Source: Pelotomaculum sp. UBA3103 (GTDB lineage Bacteria > Bacillota > Desulfotomaculia > Desulfotomaculales > Pelotomaculaceae). From it: DNA of 64,000 bases. Below are positions 1 through 9,214 of this stretch, in pieces (the first letter of the stretch is position 1; the number at the start of each line of letters is the position of its first letter). Where the stretch lies: the NCBI GenBank assembly GCA_002365855.1, contig DFAP01000071.1, positions 1 through 64,000 on the forward strand, written 5' to 3'. Under the pieces are notes generated by a model that was not told the DNA's origin, made no database searches, and was given only the letters and a program-made list of their open reading frames with translations. The position numbers were made by a program, and so were the translations under genes.

Positions 1-552
1 TTCATCGGCAGTCTGTACGTGGGTGTGTGTTCCTACAACAGCAGATACCAGCCCATCCAGGTAAAGCCCCATAGCGACTTTTTCCGAAGTGGCCTCAGCA
101 TGGAAATCTACAATCACCACCCTGGCCTCTTCCTTTAAACGAGCTACCACCTCACTCGCCTTACGAAAAGGGCAGTCAACAGACTGAAGAAAAACCCGTC
201 CGGCAAGATTTATCACACCAACCTTAACCTTCCGGCGGGTTTCAAAAATACAATAGCCATAACCTGGAACACCTGGGGGATAATTAGCCGGCCTGACGAT
301 TCTCGTTTCCTTATCCAGGTAATCAAAGGCTTCTCTTTTATTCCAGACATGGTTGCCCATTGTAAGAACATCTACACCGGAAATAAATAATTCATTGGCT
401 ACCTCTTTTGTAATGCCCTTACCTCCGGCTGCGTTTTCGCCGTTTGCAATGATCATATCCAGATCGAATTCTCTTTTCAGGTCGCTCACATTAACCTTTA
501 TAGCCCTGCGGCCTGAACGCCCCACGACATCACCGATCATCAGCAGACGCAA
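1..552 (-). CDS. ymdB: YmdB family metallophosphoesterase (3' end outside window)
   Basis: This is the N-terminal 184 codons of a calcineurin-like phosphoesterase of the YmdB family, normally about 260 residues. The rest lies before base 1. The start is TTG at 552, seven bases after GGAGGT, giving RLLMIGDVVGRSGR; this matches the family N-terminus that carries the first metal-binding Asp. Further family motifs are GENAAGGKG, TMGNHVWNKREA and, at the cut end, VDFHAEATSEK followed by GTHTHVQTADE. YmdB hydrolyses 2',3'-cyclic mononucleotides (and cAMP) in Bacillus and affects sporulation and biofilm decisions, and it interacts with RNase Y. It sits 15 bases behind an unknown gene and downstream of rny, the same neighbourhood as in B. 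subtilis. Family assignment is firm; the physiological role here is inferred. Confidence 0.93.
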   Translation of the reverse strand, partial: MRLLMIGDVVGRSGRRAIKVNVSDLKREFDLDMIIANGENAAGGKGITKEVANELFISGVDVLTMGNHVWNKREAFDYLDKETRIVRPANYPPGVPGYGYCIFETRRKVKVGVINLAGRVFLQSVDCPFRKASEVVARLKEEARVVIVDFHAEATSEKVAMGLYLDGLVSAVVGTHTHVQTADE

Positions 553-567
553 AAGCTTGACCTCCAG

Positions 568-1089
568 TTATTTGTTAAAGACAAGGACTCTGCCTTCCTC
601 GCGGAAAGCAAAAAGATATTTTTTTTCTGTGGAACCTTTTATACTTTCAAGCATATGCTCGATCATTTCCTCTTGCGCAAGCATCTCTTCTTCAATCAGA
701 CTGTCATTTTCCTCTGTTACAAGGCTGTTATTTAAATGCTGGTGAAACAACTCAACAATTAGAGTTATTTCTTCCAGAACGAGAGTGTCAACATCTCGTT
801 TGACCTCAATCAATGTTAAATTGTCACATGTTTGATGACTTATAGATACCAATTTGGTTGACTTGCCTTCCAGAAGAGTATATACCTCAATACTGTTGAT
901 AATCTTTTCTTTTAAACTTATCAGTTCATTATTACCTAAAATCTGTGAGTATATGAATGTGAACTTAAACAACTGTTTCTCCGGGTCAAAATTTATAGTA
1001 GCCACTTCCGGGTATCGAACTAAAATAAAGATTAAAAGCCCAACGCTGTCCGTTAAACAATCTCTACTTCCTTTTTTACGAACTACCAA
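568..1089 (-). CDS. Hypothetical protein between rny and ymdB
   Basis: I do not recognise this 173-residue protein. The start is TTG at 1089, preceded by AGGAAGGTG at good spacing. The N-terminal half (about residues 15-95) is mixed hydrophobic and looks like an alpha/beta fold (SVGLLIFILVRYPEVATINF, then FKFTFIYSQIL). The middle is helical and Leu-rich (EITLIVELFHQHLNN, about 105-120), and residues 125-150 form a very acidic Glu-rich stretch (EENDSLIEEEMLAQEEMIE). There is no signal peptide or convincing membrane helix. It lies after the rny terminator and 15 bases before ymdB, so it is probably co-transcribed with ymdB rather than rny. B. subtilis, as I recall it, has nothing between rny and ymdB, so this would be a lineage-specific insertion; I propose no function. 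Confidence 0.75.
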   Translation of the reverse strand: MVVRKKGSRDCLTDSVGLLIFILVRYPEVATINFDPEKQLFKFTFIYSQILGNNELISLKEKIINSIEVYTLLEGKSTKLVSISHQTCDNLTLIEVKRDVDTLVLEEITLIVELFHQHLNNSLVTEENDSLIEEEMLAQEEMIEHMLESIKGSTEKKYLFAFREEGRVLVFNK

Positions 1090-1187
1090 TTATGTCACCT
1101 TCCTTACTGCCAAATAAATAGTGATTCTGTTTTGAATACATTATTCCTGCTTTTTTTCAAATCAACCAGTTAAAAATATCTTCCAAA

Positions 1188-1218
1188 AAATAAAGGGCCT
1201 TTAAAAGGCCCTTTATTT
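1188..1218 (-). terminator. Rho-independent terminator of rny
   Basis: Two 15-base arms (AAATAAAGGGCCTTT and its complement) are separated by one base, and on the minus strand a run of T follows the stem. The upstream arm includes the rny stop codon at 1213-1215, so rny ends inside its own terminator. Confidence 0.88.
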
Positions 1219-2757
1219 CGCATATTCTACTACCCTTGTTTCCCTTATAATTACAACTTTAATCTGCCCCGGGTAGTCCAGTTCATTTTCTATCCTCTTT
1301 GTTATATCCCGCACCAGCCGTATAGCGGCCATGTCGTCAATTTTATCAGGTTTAACCATGATCCTAATTTCACGCCCTGCCTGAATTGCAAAAGACTTAT
1401 CTACGCCCTCAAACGAATTTGCTATTTCCTCTAATTTCGTAAGTCTCTTAATATAGGATTCCAGAGTTTCGCGCCGGGCGCCAGGACGGGCGGCTGAAAC
1501 CGCGTCCGCAGCCTGTACTAGAACGGCAATAATAGTTTTAGGCTCTTCATCACCATGATGGGCAGCTATTGCATGAATTACTTCGTGTGCCTCGCGATAC
1601 TTAGTAGCCAGGTCAACTCCGATTGTAACGTGTGGACCCTCTACCTCATGGTCCACAGCCTTACCGATATCGTGCAGAAGTCCGGCTCTTTTTGCCATCT
1701 GGCTGTCCGCACCAAGCTCTGAAGCCATCAAACCAGCTAGATGACACACTTCAATAGAATGCTTCAATACATTCTGCCCGTAACTTGTACGGTATTTGAG
1801 ACGCCCCAGGATATTAACAAGCTCGGGATGAATGTTGTGCACTCCCGTTTCAAAGGTTGCCTGTTCCCCCGCCTCTCTGATTTGGGTGTTAACTTCCTTT
1901 TGTGCCTTTTCAACCATTTCCTCAATACGGGCTGGATGAATCCTACCGTCTACTATAAGTTTTTCTAGGGCAATACGGGCCACTTCCCTGCGAATAGGAT
2001 CAAATCCTGAAAGTATTACTGCCTCCGGTGTATCATCGATAATTAAATCTATACCTGTAAGCGTTTCAAAAGCCCTAATGTTTCTGCCCTCTCGTCCAAT
2101 GATCCGTCCTTTCATTTCATCACTGGGAAGAGGTATAACTGCTACCGTTGTTTCTGCAACATGATCGGCAGCGCATCTCTGTATGGCCATAGAAATTATA
2201 TCACGCGCCCTTTTTTCGCCTTCTTCTTTGGCCTTGTTTTCTATGTTTTTAATCATCATGGCTGCTTCATGCTGAATCTCTTTCTCAATGCCCGCCAGCA
2301 ATATTTGCTTAGCATCCTCTGAAGTCAGCCCTGATATGCGTTCCAGTTCGCACAACTGACGGCTGTACACATCTTTGAGCTGAACTTTAATGGCATCGAT
2401 TTCACTTTCCTTGCGGTTGAGCGATTCTTCTTTTTTCTCAATTGAATCTACCTTACGATCAAGCGTCTCTTCTTTCTGAACCAGACGCCTCTCCAATCTT
2501 TGAAGCTCTGATCTACGTTCACGGTTTTCCCTTTCCATCTCATTACGCAATTTTAAGACTTCTTCGTTAGCCTCGAGAACTGCTTCTCTTTTCTTTGCTT
2601 CTGCTTCTTTATCTGCCTCTTCAATGATCTTTTTTGATTCAACTTCAGCTGATACAATCTTAGCCTCTGCCAGGTACTTCCTCAGGAAATATCCCATAAT
2701 GAAACCCACCAGGATGGCTCCAGTAATTATTAGAATTGCATTACTGCCTATGCCCAA
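1213..2757 (-). CDS. rny: Ribonuclease Y
   Basis: RNase Y is the membrane-anchored endoribonuclease that starts mRNA decay in many Firmicutes. The domains are all visible: an N-terminal membrane helix (about residues 5-27, [19 protein letters not shown]), a long charged coiled coil (about 32-200), a KH RNA-binding domain around [19 protein letters not shown], and an HD domain with [17 protein letters not shown] and [14 protein letters not shown], whose His-Asp pair binds the catalytic metal. The length (514 residues) is normal. A GTG at 2766 is in frame but lies inside the AGGAGGTG ribosome binding site; the TTG at 2757 stands eight bases behind AGGAGG and is the likely start. The gene has its own promoter at 3006-3034 and a long structured leader ending in a terminator-like hairpin, which suggests attenuation control. 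Confidence 0.97.
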   Translation of the reverse strand: MGIGSNAILIITGAILVGFIMGYFLRKYLAEAKIVSAEVESKKIIEEADKEAEAKKREAVLEANEEVLKLRNEMERENRERRSELQRLERRLVQKEETLDRKVDSIEKKEESLNRKESEIDAIKVQLKDVYSRQLCELERISGLTSEDAKQILLAGIEKEIQHEAAMMIKNIENKAKEEGEKRARDIISMAIQRCAADHVAETTVAVIPLPSDEMKGRIIGREGRNIRAFETLTGIDLIIDDTPEAVILSGFDPIRREVARIALEKLIVDGRIHPARIEEMVEKAQKEVNTQIREAGEQATFETGVHNIHPELVNILGRLKYRTSYGQNVLKHSIEVCHLAGLMASELGADSQMAKRAGLLHDIGKAVDHEVEGPHVTIGVDLATKYREAHEVIHAIAAHHGDEEPKTIIAVLVQAADAVSAARPGARRETLESYIKRLTKLEEIANSFEGVDKSFAIQAGREIRIMVKPDKIDDMAAIRLVRDITKRIENELDYPGQIKVVIIRETRVVEYAK

Positions 2758-2806
2758 ATTACTCACCTCCTATTTTTATGATGTTATTTGTAAATTTTAT
2801 CTGAAC

Positions 2807-2999
2807 AAAAAAAACACCGAGTAAAACTCGGTAGAAAATGAACTAATACTACTTTTATACTTGTCCAGATCACGGTAAGAAATAGTCGTTAAGTGACATT
2901 ATCTTAATGTTCGGCCCAAAAAATGCCGAACCACCTGAAAATATTGGACTTTATCTATATAAACCCGTACGAAGTAGTATCTAATTCTATTTTCTCCTA
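2807..2999 (-). promoter_or_regulatory. Structured 5' leader of rny with terminator-like hairpin
   Basis: Between the promoter and rny the minus-strand RNA contains: ATACTACTT near its 5' end that can pair over nine bases with AAGTAGTAT about 125 bases later; an internal GTTCGGC/GCCGAAC hairpin with a nine-base loop (2909-2931); and, just after the long-range helix, an ACCGAGT/ACTCGGT hairpin (2816-2832) followed by eight Ts (from 2814 downwards). This is the layout of a riboswitch or attenuator: closed domain, then intrinsic terminator, then gene. The final hairpin could instead simply end recX transcripts. I recognise no known riboswitch consensus in it. Confidence 0.55.
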
Positions 3000-3005
3000 G
3001 GATAC

Positions 3006-3034
3006 ATTGTACAGGTTTTTTTTAAAACTGTCAA
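3006..3034 (-). promoter_or_regulatory. Sigma-A promoter of rny
   Basis: TTGACA (3029-3034) and TACAAT (3006-3011) are separated by exactly 17 bases on the minus strand. This lies just downstream of the recX stop codon, so rny has its own promoter and an untranslated leader of roughly 240 bases. Confidence 0.8.
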
Positions 3035-3051
3035 GACTTATCCCATTAACC

Positions 3052-3501
3052 TTATTGTCCAAAGAAGGTGCTGTGTACTATCGATATAGATCTATATGAA
3101 AATCCCCTGCGTTCAAGAAACCCTGCCAACCGTGCAAATGAGCATGAGCCGCCCAGGCTGCTTATTTTTTTCTGCGCCAATTTGATAGCTGCAGCGGATT
3201 CAGCTTCCTGGTCTAACTCATCCAGGAGTTCGTTGATTATTTCAACAGCGATGCCCTTTACCATCAATTCCCTCTTTAGCCTGTAAAATCCCCTTTTTGG
3301 ATGCCTTTGCTCGATCCAGTCGTGGGCAAAGGCTCTATCATCAATGTAACCATAGCCTGCTAAATAATTAACAACCTTTATGGAGACCTCACCAGAAATA
3401 CCATTTTGTTCCAGCCGTTTCTCAAGTTCAAAACTTGTTCGCCTGCGTGATGCCAAGATTCGATAAGCCAGAGTCCTGGCAGAATTGAATTCCGAATCCA
3501 C
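3052..3501 (-). CDS. recX: Regulatory protein RecX
   Basis: RecX binds RecA filaments and modulates strand exchange. The protein has 149 residues of short helical repeats typical of the family: ARTLAYRILASRRRTSFELEKRL near the start, then VVNYLAGYGYIDDRAFAHDWIEQR and RGFYRLKRELMVKGI. The start is GTG at 3501, directly next to the recA stop codon (3502-3504), so the two are translationally coupled. The final part (SFARLAGFLERRGFSY) is the third repeat. It is presumably transcribed from the SOS-regulated recA promoter. Confidence 0.93.
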   Translation of the reverse strand: MDSEFNSARTLAYRILASRRRTSFELEKRLEQNGISGEVSIKVVNYLAGYGYIDDRAFAHDWIEQRHPKRGFYRLKRELMVKGIAVEIINELLDELDQEAESAAAIKLAQKKISSLGGSCSFARLAGFLERRGFSYRSISIVHSTFFGQ

Positions 3502-4542
3502 TTAAATGTCCCCGTTTCCCCCTGTGTCTGTTTGTTCATTTACAGGCTTCGCTCCACCAACATTTAGCGCCTGGCGTACTTTTAACTCGATCTCCCTAGT
3601 TTTTTCTGAGTGTTCTCTAAGATACTCCTTAACGTTCTCCCTTCCTTGTCCCATCCTTTCGTCACCATAGGAATACCAAGCGCCGCTTTTGGTAATAACA
3701 TTTAAATCTGCGGCGATATCCAGGATGCTTCCCTCTTTTGATATGCCAAACCCGTACATAATGTCAAAGTCTGCCTGTTTAAACGGCGGGGCTACCTTAT
3801 TCTTTACCACTTTAACCTTGGTGCGTGTGCCTATAATATCCGTACCCTGTTTAATATTTTCCTGTTTTCGCACCTCCAGCCTGATCGTCGCATAAAACTT
3901 GAGGGCACGACCGCCGGTAGTAGTCTCGGGCGAGCCGTATACTACACCCACTTTTTCACGAATCTGATTGATGAATATCACGGTTGTGCGAGATTTACTG
4001 ATTGATCCGGTCAGTTTTCGAAGTGCCTGGGACATCAGACGGGCCTGAAGTCCAACGTGGGAATCCCCCATTTCACCTTCAATTTCTGCACGCGGAACAA
4101 GTGCAGCCACACTGTCAACAACTATAACATCAATCGCACCACTGCGGACCAATGCCTCGGCAATTTCCAGCGCTTGTTCACCGGTATCCGGCTGAGAGAC
4201 CAGCAGGTTTTCTATATCCACTCCCAAATTTTTTGCGTATAAAGGGTCAAGCGCGTGCTCAGCGTCGACAAAAGCAGCCGTGCCGCCTGTCTTTTGAGCT
4301 TCTGCGATAATATGCAGAGCAACTGTAGTCTTACCGGATGATTCCGGGCCGAATATCTCGACCACTCTTCCCCGCGGTACTCCCCCGACTCCAAGGGCTA
4401 TGTCCAGCGTAAGCGCGCCGGTCGGTATAACGTCCACGTTTAATTTGGCGGAAGCCTCTCCAAGCTTCATTATGGAACCTTTTCCAAATTGACGTTCGAT
4501 TTGTGCTAGAGCCAACTCCAAAGCTTTATGTTTATCCGACAA
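3502..4542 (-). CDS. recA: Recombinase RecA
   Basis: RecA forms filaments on single-stranded DNA, carries out homologous recombination and triggers LexA self-cleavage in the SOS response. All hallmarks are present: N-terminal [18 protein letters not shown], Walker A GPESSGKT at residues 65-72, the loop-1 region [19 protein letters not shown], and the L2 region [20 protein letters not shown]. Its 346 residues are the usual length, with a polar C-terminal tail. The start is TTG at 4542, behind AGGGGGC. A LexA box and a sigma-A promoter lie directly upstream, and recX follows without a gap. Confidence 0.99.
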   Translation of the reverse strand: MSDKHKALELALAQIERQFGKGSIMKLGEASAKLNVDVIPTGALTLDIALGVGGVPRGRVVEIFGPESSGKTTVALHIIAEAQKTGGTAAFVDAEHALDPLYAKNLGVDIENLLVSQPDTGEQALEIAEALVRSGAIDVIVVDSVAALVPRAEIEGEMGDSHVGLQARLMSQALRKLTGSISKSRTTVIFINQIREKVGVVYGSPETTTGGRALKFYATIRLEVRKQENIKQGTDIIGTRTKVKVVKNKVAPPFKQADFDIMYGFGISKEGSILDIAADLNVITKSGAWYSYGDERMGQGRENVKEYLREHSEKTREIELKVRQALNVGGAKPVNEQTDTGGNGDI

Positions 4543-4567
4543 ATGAACTGCCCCCTTTTGATATAAG

Positions 4568-4581
4568 TGAACACCTGTTCG
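4568..4581 (-). promoter_or_regulatory. LexA (SOS) box of recA
   Basis: On the minus strand the sequence is CGAACAGGTGTTCA, which keeps the GAAC-N4-GTTC core of the Gram-positive LexA/DinR operator. It sits 12 bases downstream of the recA -10 element, near the transcription start, where bound LexA would block transcription. Confidence 0.88.
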
Positions 4582-4593
4582 GTATCCGCTTTA

Positions 4594-4623
4594 ATTATAA
4601 TGGTTATTTCTGGCTCGTGTCAA
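4594..4623 (-). promoter_or_regulatory. Sigma-A promoter of recA
   Basis: A perfect TTGACA (4618-4623) and a perfect TATAAT (4594-4599) are separated by 18 bases on the minus strand, directly upstream of the LexA box and recA. Confidence 0.88.
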
Positions 4624-4664
4624 TAAAAAAATAAATTATTAAAAGGGGGGTATGGATAAATTGT

Positions 4665-6257
4665 CTAACTCCTGCCCCGGGCCGGTTCAACACTTATGCG
4701 CCGCCCTAACACTGTTTGTCTGTGCATACAGTTAATTACACAGCCTGCCCAGTCATCCGGCACTTCTAAAAAAGAAAACTTTTCATAAATGCTTACGCTC
4801 CCGATGAAGTTTTCAGGAATTCCCGACTCCTCAACTATTGCCCGTACTAAATCGCCTGTTGAAATATTGTCTTTCCTCCCTATAGTTATAAAAAGCCTGA
4901 CCATGCCATGACGCCCGCCGGTATCACCATAAGATTCAGCAGCAGGTATTTCTACATCACCATTTTGAATCATTGAATATTTTATTGCAGCAGCGGCTAT
5001 ATCGATGGTATCGTGATCGTCGACCAGAGATTCGACAATATTGCGGTAGTAACCTAGTTTTCCATCATTCAGCAGTTGATTGACCCGCTCTCTGACCACA
5101 TCTCTCTGCCGGTCCTGGATATCAGCCTGTGAGGGCAATTTTTCACGTCGTATACGGGTCTTGGTCAGGTTTTCAATGAGTTTAAGCTGCTTATAGTCCC
5201 GCGGTCCGACCAGAGTTATAGCTATACCGCTTTTGCCGGCGCGACCGGTACGACCTATCCTGTGGACATAAAACTCAGGGTCCTGCGGCATGTCGTAATT
5301 AATGACATGGGATACGTTTTCGATATCCAAACCCCTGGCGGCTACATCTGTTGCCACCAAATAATCGATTTGTCCAGTTTTGAACTGCCTCATCACATAA
5401 TTTCGCTGGTGCTGGCTGAGATCGCCGTGCAGCGCCGCGGCCGGATATCCCCTGGCCTGTAAACCTGCCACAAGCTCGTCCACACCGCGCTTTGTTCTGC
5501 AGAACACTATGGAAAGGGTAATGCTGGTCGTGTCTAGAATCCGGCAAAGACTTTCCAGTTTATTATGTTCACGTGTTTCATAATAAACCTGCTCAATGAG
5601 TGGAACTGTCAGGTTTTTCCTGCTGACGGTCACAAACTCGGGATTATTGAGGTACTTTTTTGACAGGCGTCGTATTTCCTCTGGCATAGTCGCTGAAAAA
5701 AGCATGGTCTGGCGATCGTGTGGTGTCGCCTGTAAAATAGATTCGATGTCTTCAATAAATCCCATGTCCAACATTTCGTCCGCTTCGTCAAGTACAACAA
5801 TTTTGACTTTATCCAACCACAGGGTTTTCCTGTTCAGGTGATCCAGCAGACGTCCGGGGGTACCGATTACCACCTGAACACCCTGCTTAAGGCCCCTGAT
5901 TTGACGGTCAATTGATTGTCCTCCGTAGATTGGCAGGGTGCGCACTCTCCTGTACTTGCCGATCCGGGAGATTTCCTCCGCAACCTGAATGGCCAATTCA
6001 CGGGTTGGGGTAACAATCAAGGCCTGGACTCCGCCAAAACGGGTATTGGCCATTTCAACAATCGGAATTCCAAATGCAGCTGTTTTACCTGTTCCAGTTT
6101 GTGCCTGCCCGATTACGTCTCTTCCCTTAAACAGGAGGGGCACTGACTTTAGCTGAATGGGTGTTGGTTCCTCAAAACCCATATCAATAAGCGCATGGGA
6201 TACTCTTTTGCTGATCTCCAACCCTCCGAAGGAGGTGGTTTCTTTTGATGTCGTCAT
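4665..6257 (-). CDS. deaD: DEAD-box ATP-dependent RNA helicase with DbpA-type RNA-binding domain
   Basis: This helicase unwinds RNA duplexes in ribosome assembly, cold adaptation or mRNA decay. In order: Q motif around PTPIQ (residue 32), Walker A AQTGTGKT (52-59), PTRELA (83-88), DEAD (156-159), SAT (187-189), and HRIGRTGRAG (331-340). The last about 75 residues (from MVRLFITIGRKDNIS) form the DbpA-like RNA-binding domain found in DeaD and related helicases. The length is 530 residues. ATG at 6257 follows AAGGAGC. In Firmicutes such helicases (CshA type) associate with the degradosome that contains RNase Y, also encoded nearby, but that partnership is only inferred here. It stands alone between cinA and recA. 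Confidence 0.95.
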   Translation of the reverse strand: MTTSKETTSFGGLEISKRVSHALIDMGFEEPTPIQLKSVPLLFKGRDVIGQAQTGTGKTAAFGIPIVEMANTRFGGVQALIVTPTRELAIQVAEEISRIGKYRRVRTLPIYGGQSIDRQIRGLKQGVQVVIGTPGRLLDHLNRKTLWLDKVKIVVLDEADEMLDMGFIEDIESILQATPHDRQTMLFSATMPEEIRRLSKKYLNNPEFVTVSRKNLTVPLIEQVYYETREHNKLESLCRILDTTSITLSIVFCRTKRGVDELVAGLQARGYPAAALHGDLSQHQRNYVMRQFKTGQIDYLVATDVAARGLDIENVSHVINYDMPQDPEFYVHRIGRTGRAGKSGIAITLVGPRDYKQLKLIENLTKTRIRREKLPSQADIQDRQRDVVRERVNQLLNDGKLGYYRNIVESLVDDHDTIDIAAAAIKYSMIQNGDVEIPAAESYGDTGGRHGMVRLFITIGRKDNISTGDLVRAIVEESGIPENFIGSVSIYEKFSFLEVPDDWAGCVINCMHRQTVLGRRISVEPARGRS

Positions 6258-6292
6258 TATAATTGCTCCTTAAATAATAAATATTTACCAAA

Positions 6293-7534
6293 TTACTTCC
6301 TGGCTAGCAAATAGCGTCTGACCATATTTAAACCTGCATTTAATGCTCCCTGTCTGACAGACATTCGCGACCCCGGAAAGCGGTATTTATTGCAAAGTGT
6401 GCCTTGAGGGGTAGCCAGGGCAATATAGACCATACCGACTGGCGCTGCGGCGGTAATTTCTCCGGGACCAGCTATACCGGTTGTTGCAAGGCCCAGATCG
6501 GTTCCTGCCAGGATACGTATCCCCTCGGCCATGGCGACCGCGGTTTCCTCACTGTACTCGGAGTACTGCTCAATAGTAAGAGCGGAGACCCCCAGTGATT
6601 TTATCTTCATCTCGTTGCTGTAAGATACGATGCCTCCTCTAAAGTATCGCGAACTTCCGGGTATGTCAGTCAATTTTGCTGCGATAAGACCGCCTGTACA
6701 GGACTCTGCCAATCCGATTGTAAGTCCTTTTTCTATCATCAGCTTACCTACTACTTCCTCCAAAACTTCCTGATCGCAACCTATTAAATTTTCTTCCAGC
6801 CTGCACCTGACTTTATCAGAAAAAGAAGAAAGCATTTTTTCAGCCTTTTCGGAGCTGCCGGCATATGCTGAAATCCGTACCTGCATTTCTCCGGGCTTGG
6901 CTACATATGCAATACCTGGATTACCCTGACCGCCTAGATCTGCCAAAAGATCCTGAACAGCCGACTCAGAAATACCTGTTAGTTTATATACCTTGTACCT
7001 GGTTACAGCACCGGAGACTGCTTTTTTCTTTAAGTACGGTACCACCGATGTCTCGAACATTTCTGTCAGCTCGTTTGGGGGGCCGGGCAGCATCACAATT
7101 ATTTTTGAATCTTTTTCAATAAGTGCCCCCGGAGCGGTACCCCTGGTATTAGCTAAAACGACTGAACCATCAGGAAGGCAGGCCTCTTTTGAAACGCTAT
7201 GAGTTAATTTCATGCCGCGTTTTTCAAAAGTATCCTTAATTTTGTCCATAGACAACTGATCCAGAACCATGGGCACTCCCAGAACAGAAGCAAGCGCTTC
7301 GCTGGTTAGGTCATCAGTAGTTGGGCCGAGCCCGCCCGTAGTAATAATCAGGTCACAGCGGTCAATAGCCTGCCGTATCACCTGCTCAATTCTTTTCCTG
7401 TCGTCACCAACTGTGATATGATAGGCTACATCAATGCCTATTTCCGAAAGACGCTTTCCAAGGTATTGAGAATGGCTGTTTAAAATATGGCCCATTAATA
7501 TCTCTGAACCTGTAAAAATTAACTCTGCCCTCAT
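6293..7534 (-). CDS. cinA: CinA family protein (competence/damage-inducible; NMN amidohydrolase domain)
   Basis: CinA has an N-terminal MoeA/MogA-like domain (about residues 1-170, [20 protein letters not shown], then [17 protein letters not shown] and [13 protein letters not shown]) and a C-terminal CinA domain with GLAESCTGG and [10 protein letters not shown], which in other bacteria deamidates nicotinamide mononucleotide for NAD salvage. An in-frame TTG at 7552 exists, but the ATG at 7534 matches the family start and gives 413 residues, the normal length. A TATAAT-like element (about 7556-7565) lies just upstream, without a clear -35. It precedes the helicase and recA; in B. subtilis, too, cinA is next to recA. 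Confidence 0.95.
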   Translation of the reverse strand: MRAELIFTGSEILMGHILNSHSQYLGKRLSEIGIDVAYHITVGDDRKRIEQVIRQAIDRCDLIITTGGLGPTTDDLTSEALASVLGVPMVLDQLSMDKIKDTFEKRGMKLTHSVSKEACLPDGSVVLANTRGTAPGALIEKDSKIIVMLPGPPNELTEMFETSVVPYLKKKAVSGAVTRYKVYKLTGISESAVQDLLADLGGQGNPGIAYVAKPGEMQVRISAYAGSSEKAEKMLSSFSDKVRCRLEENLIGCDQEVLEEVVGKLMIEKGLTIGLAESCTGGLIAAKLTDIPGSSRYFRGGIVSYSNEMKIKSLGVSALTIEQYSEYSEETAVAMAEGIRILAGTDLGLATTGIAGPGEITAAAPVGMVYIALATPQGTLCNKYRFPGSRMSVRQGALNAGLNMVRRYLLARK

Positions 7535-7723
7535 ATTTAATTCACATCCCAATGTTAAATTATAACATGTTCTGCTTTTAAAAGCACAAAACAGGAGTAA
7601 TTATATAAAAAATTAACCGCCAGCCTCAGGGTGAATAAATACTTACCCTAACTGCAAACGGCTCATCACGGTTTAAATTTAATTTCAGCATAAAGTGTGT
7701 CAATATTGGGGAAAGTACCGGTG

Positions 7724-9214
7724 TTAACTGGCCTGCTCTAAATGTTCAGAAATGATAGCTCTGAACTGCTCTCCGGTAATTTTTTCCTTTTCCAGAAGGA
7801 TATCTACGATATGTGAAAAAACATGCTTTGAATCCGATATATATTTCCTTGCCCGCTCTTCCTGTGTCTTGACTATCGCAGTTAGTGTTTGGTACTTTAA
7901 CTCCTGAGGCAAGCTTTCCGGACATACAACTCCTAAATCAGACATGCCTGAACGTAGTATGGTTTCGGCGGCACGCATTGCCTGTTCAAAATCCCCGTGT
8001 GAACCGGTGCTGCGGCTTCCAAGGATCATTTCCTCAGCTACCGAACCGGCGAGCATTACCGCTATCTGGTTTTCCAGGTATTCCTTGGTGTAAAGATAAG
8101 TATCGTCTTCCGGGGTTTGTCTCATATATCCCAGGGCATCACCACGGGGTGTAACAGTAAGGGTGGAAACAGACCCGCATCGTACTAGCTCACTGAGCAG
8201 GGCGTGTGCGGACTCATGTATGGCTATTCTTCTCATTTCAGCCTCAGAAGGCCTTCTATCAAGTATACCGCCCATCATTACTTTATCAATTGATTCGTTA
8301 AAATGATGCTGAGATATCTCTTTGCAATCTTCCCGCATTGCTAAAATAGCTGACTCATTTGCAAGACTTTCCAGGTGTGCCCCCGAAAACCCGAAAGTAT
8401 CCTTAGCTACTACCTCTAATTTAACATCTGCTGCCATTGGTTTATTTCTTGTGTGCAGCTTCAAGATCTCCAGCCTCCCCACTTTATCCGGAAGGTCCAC
8501 CTTGACCCGGCGGTCAAATCGGCCCGGCCTTAGAAGGGCAGGGTCAAGCATATCTGACCGATTTGTGGCTGCTACAAGTAAAACCCTGATTTTATCGTCA
8601 ACTTTGAGGCCATCCATTTCTACCAGCAACTGGTTCAGGGTCTGGTCATATTCCAGGTGACTAGTAGTTTGTCCCCGTTTGCCGCCCAAGATCTCAATTT
8701 CATCAATAAAGATCAAAGCATTATTTTTATTTTGCCGCTTTGCAGTATCTCTGGCCGTCTGAAATAGTTTCCTTACCCTTTGCGCACCGACTCCAGCATA
8801 CATTTCAATGAACTCTGAACCTGAGGCAGCTATAAAAGCGGCATCTGTATACCCTGCAGCAGCCCTGGCCATCAAAGTCTTTCCGGTGCCGGGAGGGCCT
8901 GTAAGCAATATCCCTTTCAGAGGACGAATTCCCAGGCGCCTGATACTGTAGTGATTCTTAATAAAATCCAGGGCCTCTTTTAATTCCTGAATAGCTGAAT
9001 CCTGACCGCCAATGTCACCAAAGGAAATTTCTTGACGTGCTACACCTGTACCGCCTTCGAAGTTTTTCGTGCTTACCATACCCCTCATCCTGGCAAAATA
9101 GTAAAGTCCCCCTCCTACCGCTGCCAGGAACAAAAATGGGGTTATGTCATAACCCATTATAACAAGTGAAATAACTGCTGCCAGTACAAGCCCGATGCTA
9201 ATTTCTTTTAACAT
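7724..9214 (-). CDS. Divergent FtsH-like membrane AAA+ metalloprotease lacking the extracytoplasmic domain
   Basis: The protein has the AAA+ and peptidase modules of FtsH but a minimal N-terminus. Two membrane segments (about residues 6-20 and 26-42) are separated by only a few residues, so the extracytoplasmic domain of about 75 residues in normal FtsH is missing. Walker A is GPPGTGKT (106-113), Walker B LIFIDE (167-172), and the second region of homology NRSDMLDPALLRPGRFDR is intact. The pore loop reads MYAGVG where FtsH usually has MFVGVG. The zinc motif is HESAH (333-337) and a candidate third ligand is Asp408 (STGSHGD). All catalytic parts therefore appear present. ATG at 9214 follows GGAGGTGG and overlaps the upstream membrane-anchored gene by 17 bases, so they are coupled. 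It is probably not the main FtsH, which in Firmicutes usually sits near tilS-hpt. Confidence 0.87.
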   Translation of the reverse strand: MLKEISIGLVLAAVISLVIMGYDITPFLFLAAVGGGLYYFARMRGMVSTKNFEGGTGVARQEISFGDIGGQDSAIQELKEALDFIKNHYSIRRLGIRPLKGILLTGPPGTGKTLMARAAAGYTDAAFIAASGSEFIEMYAGVGAQRVRKLFQTARDTAKRQNKNNALIFIDEIEILGGKRGQTTSHLEYDQTLNQLLVEMDGLKVDDKIRVLLVAATNRSDMLDPALLRPGRFDRRVKVDLPDKVGRLEILKLHTRNKPMAADVKLEVVAKDTFGFSGAHLESLANESAILAMREDCKEISQHHFNESIDKVMMGGILDRRPSEAEMRRIAIHESAHALLSELVRCGSVSTLTVTPRGDALGYMRQTPEDDTYLYTKEYLENQIAVMLAGSVAEEMILGSRSTGSHGDFEQAMRAAETILRSGMSDLGVVCPESLPQELKYQTLTAIVKTQEERARKYISDSKHVFSHIVDILLEKEKITGEQFRAIISEHLEQAS

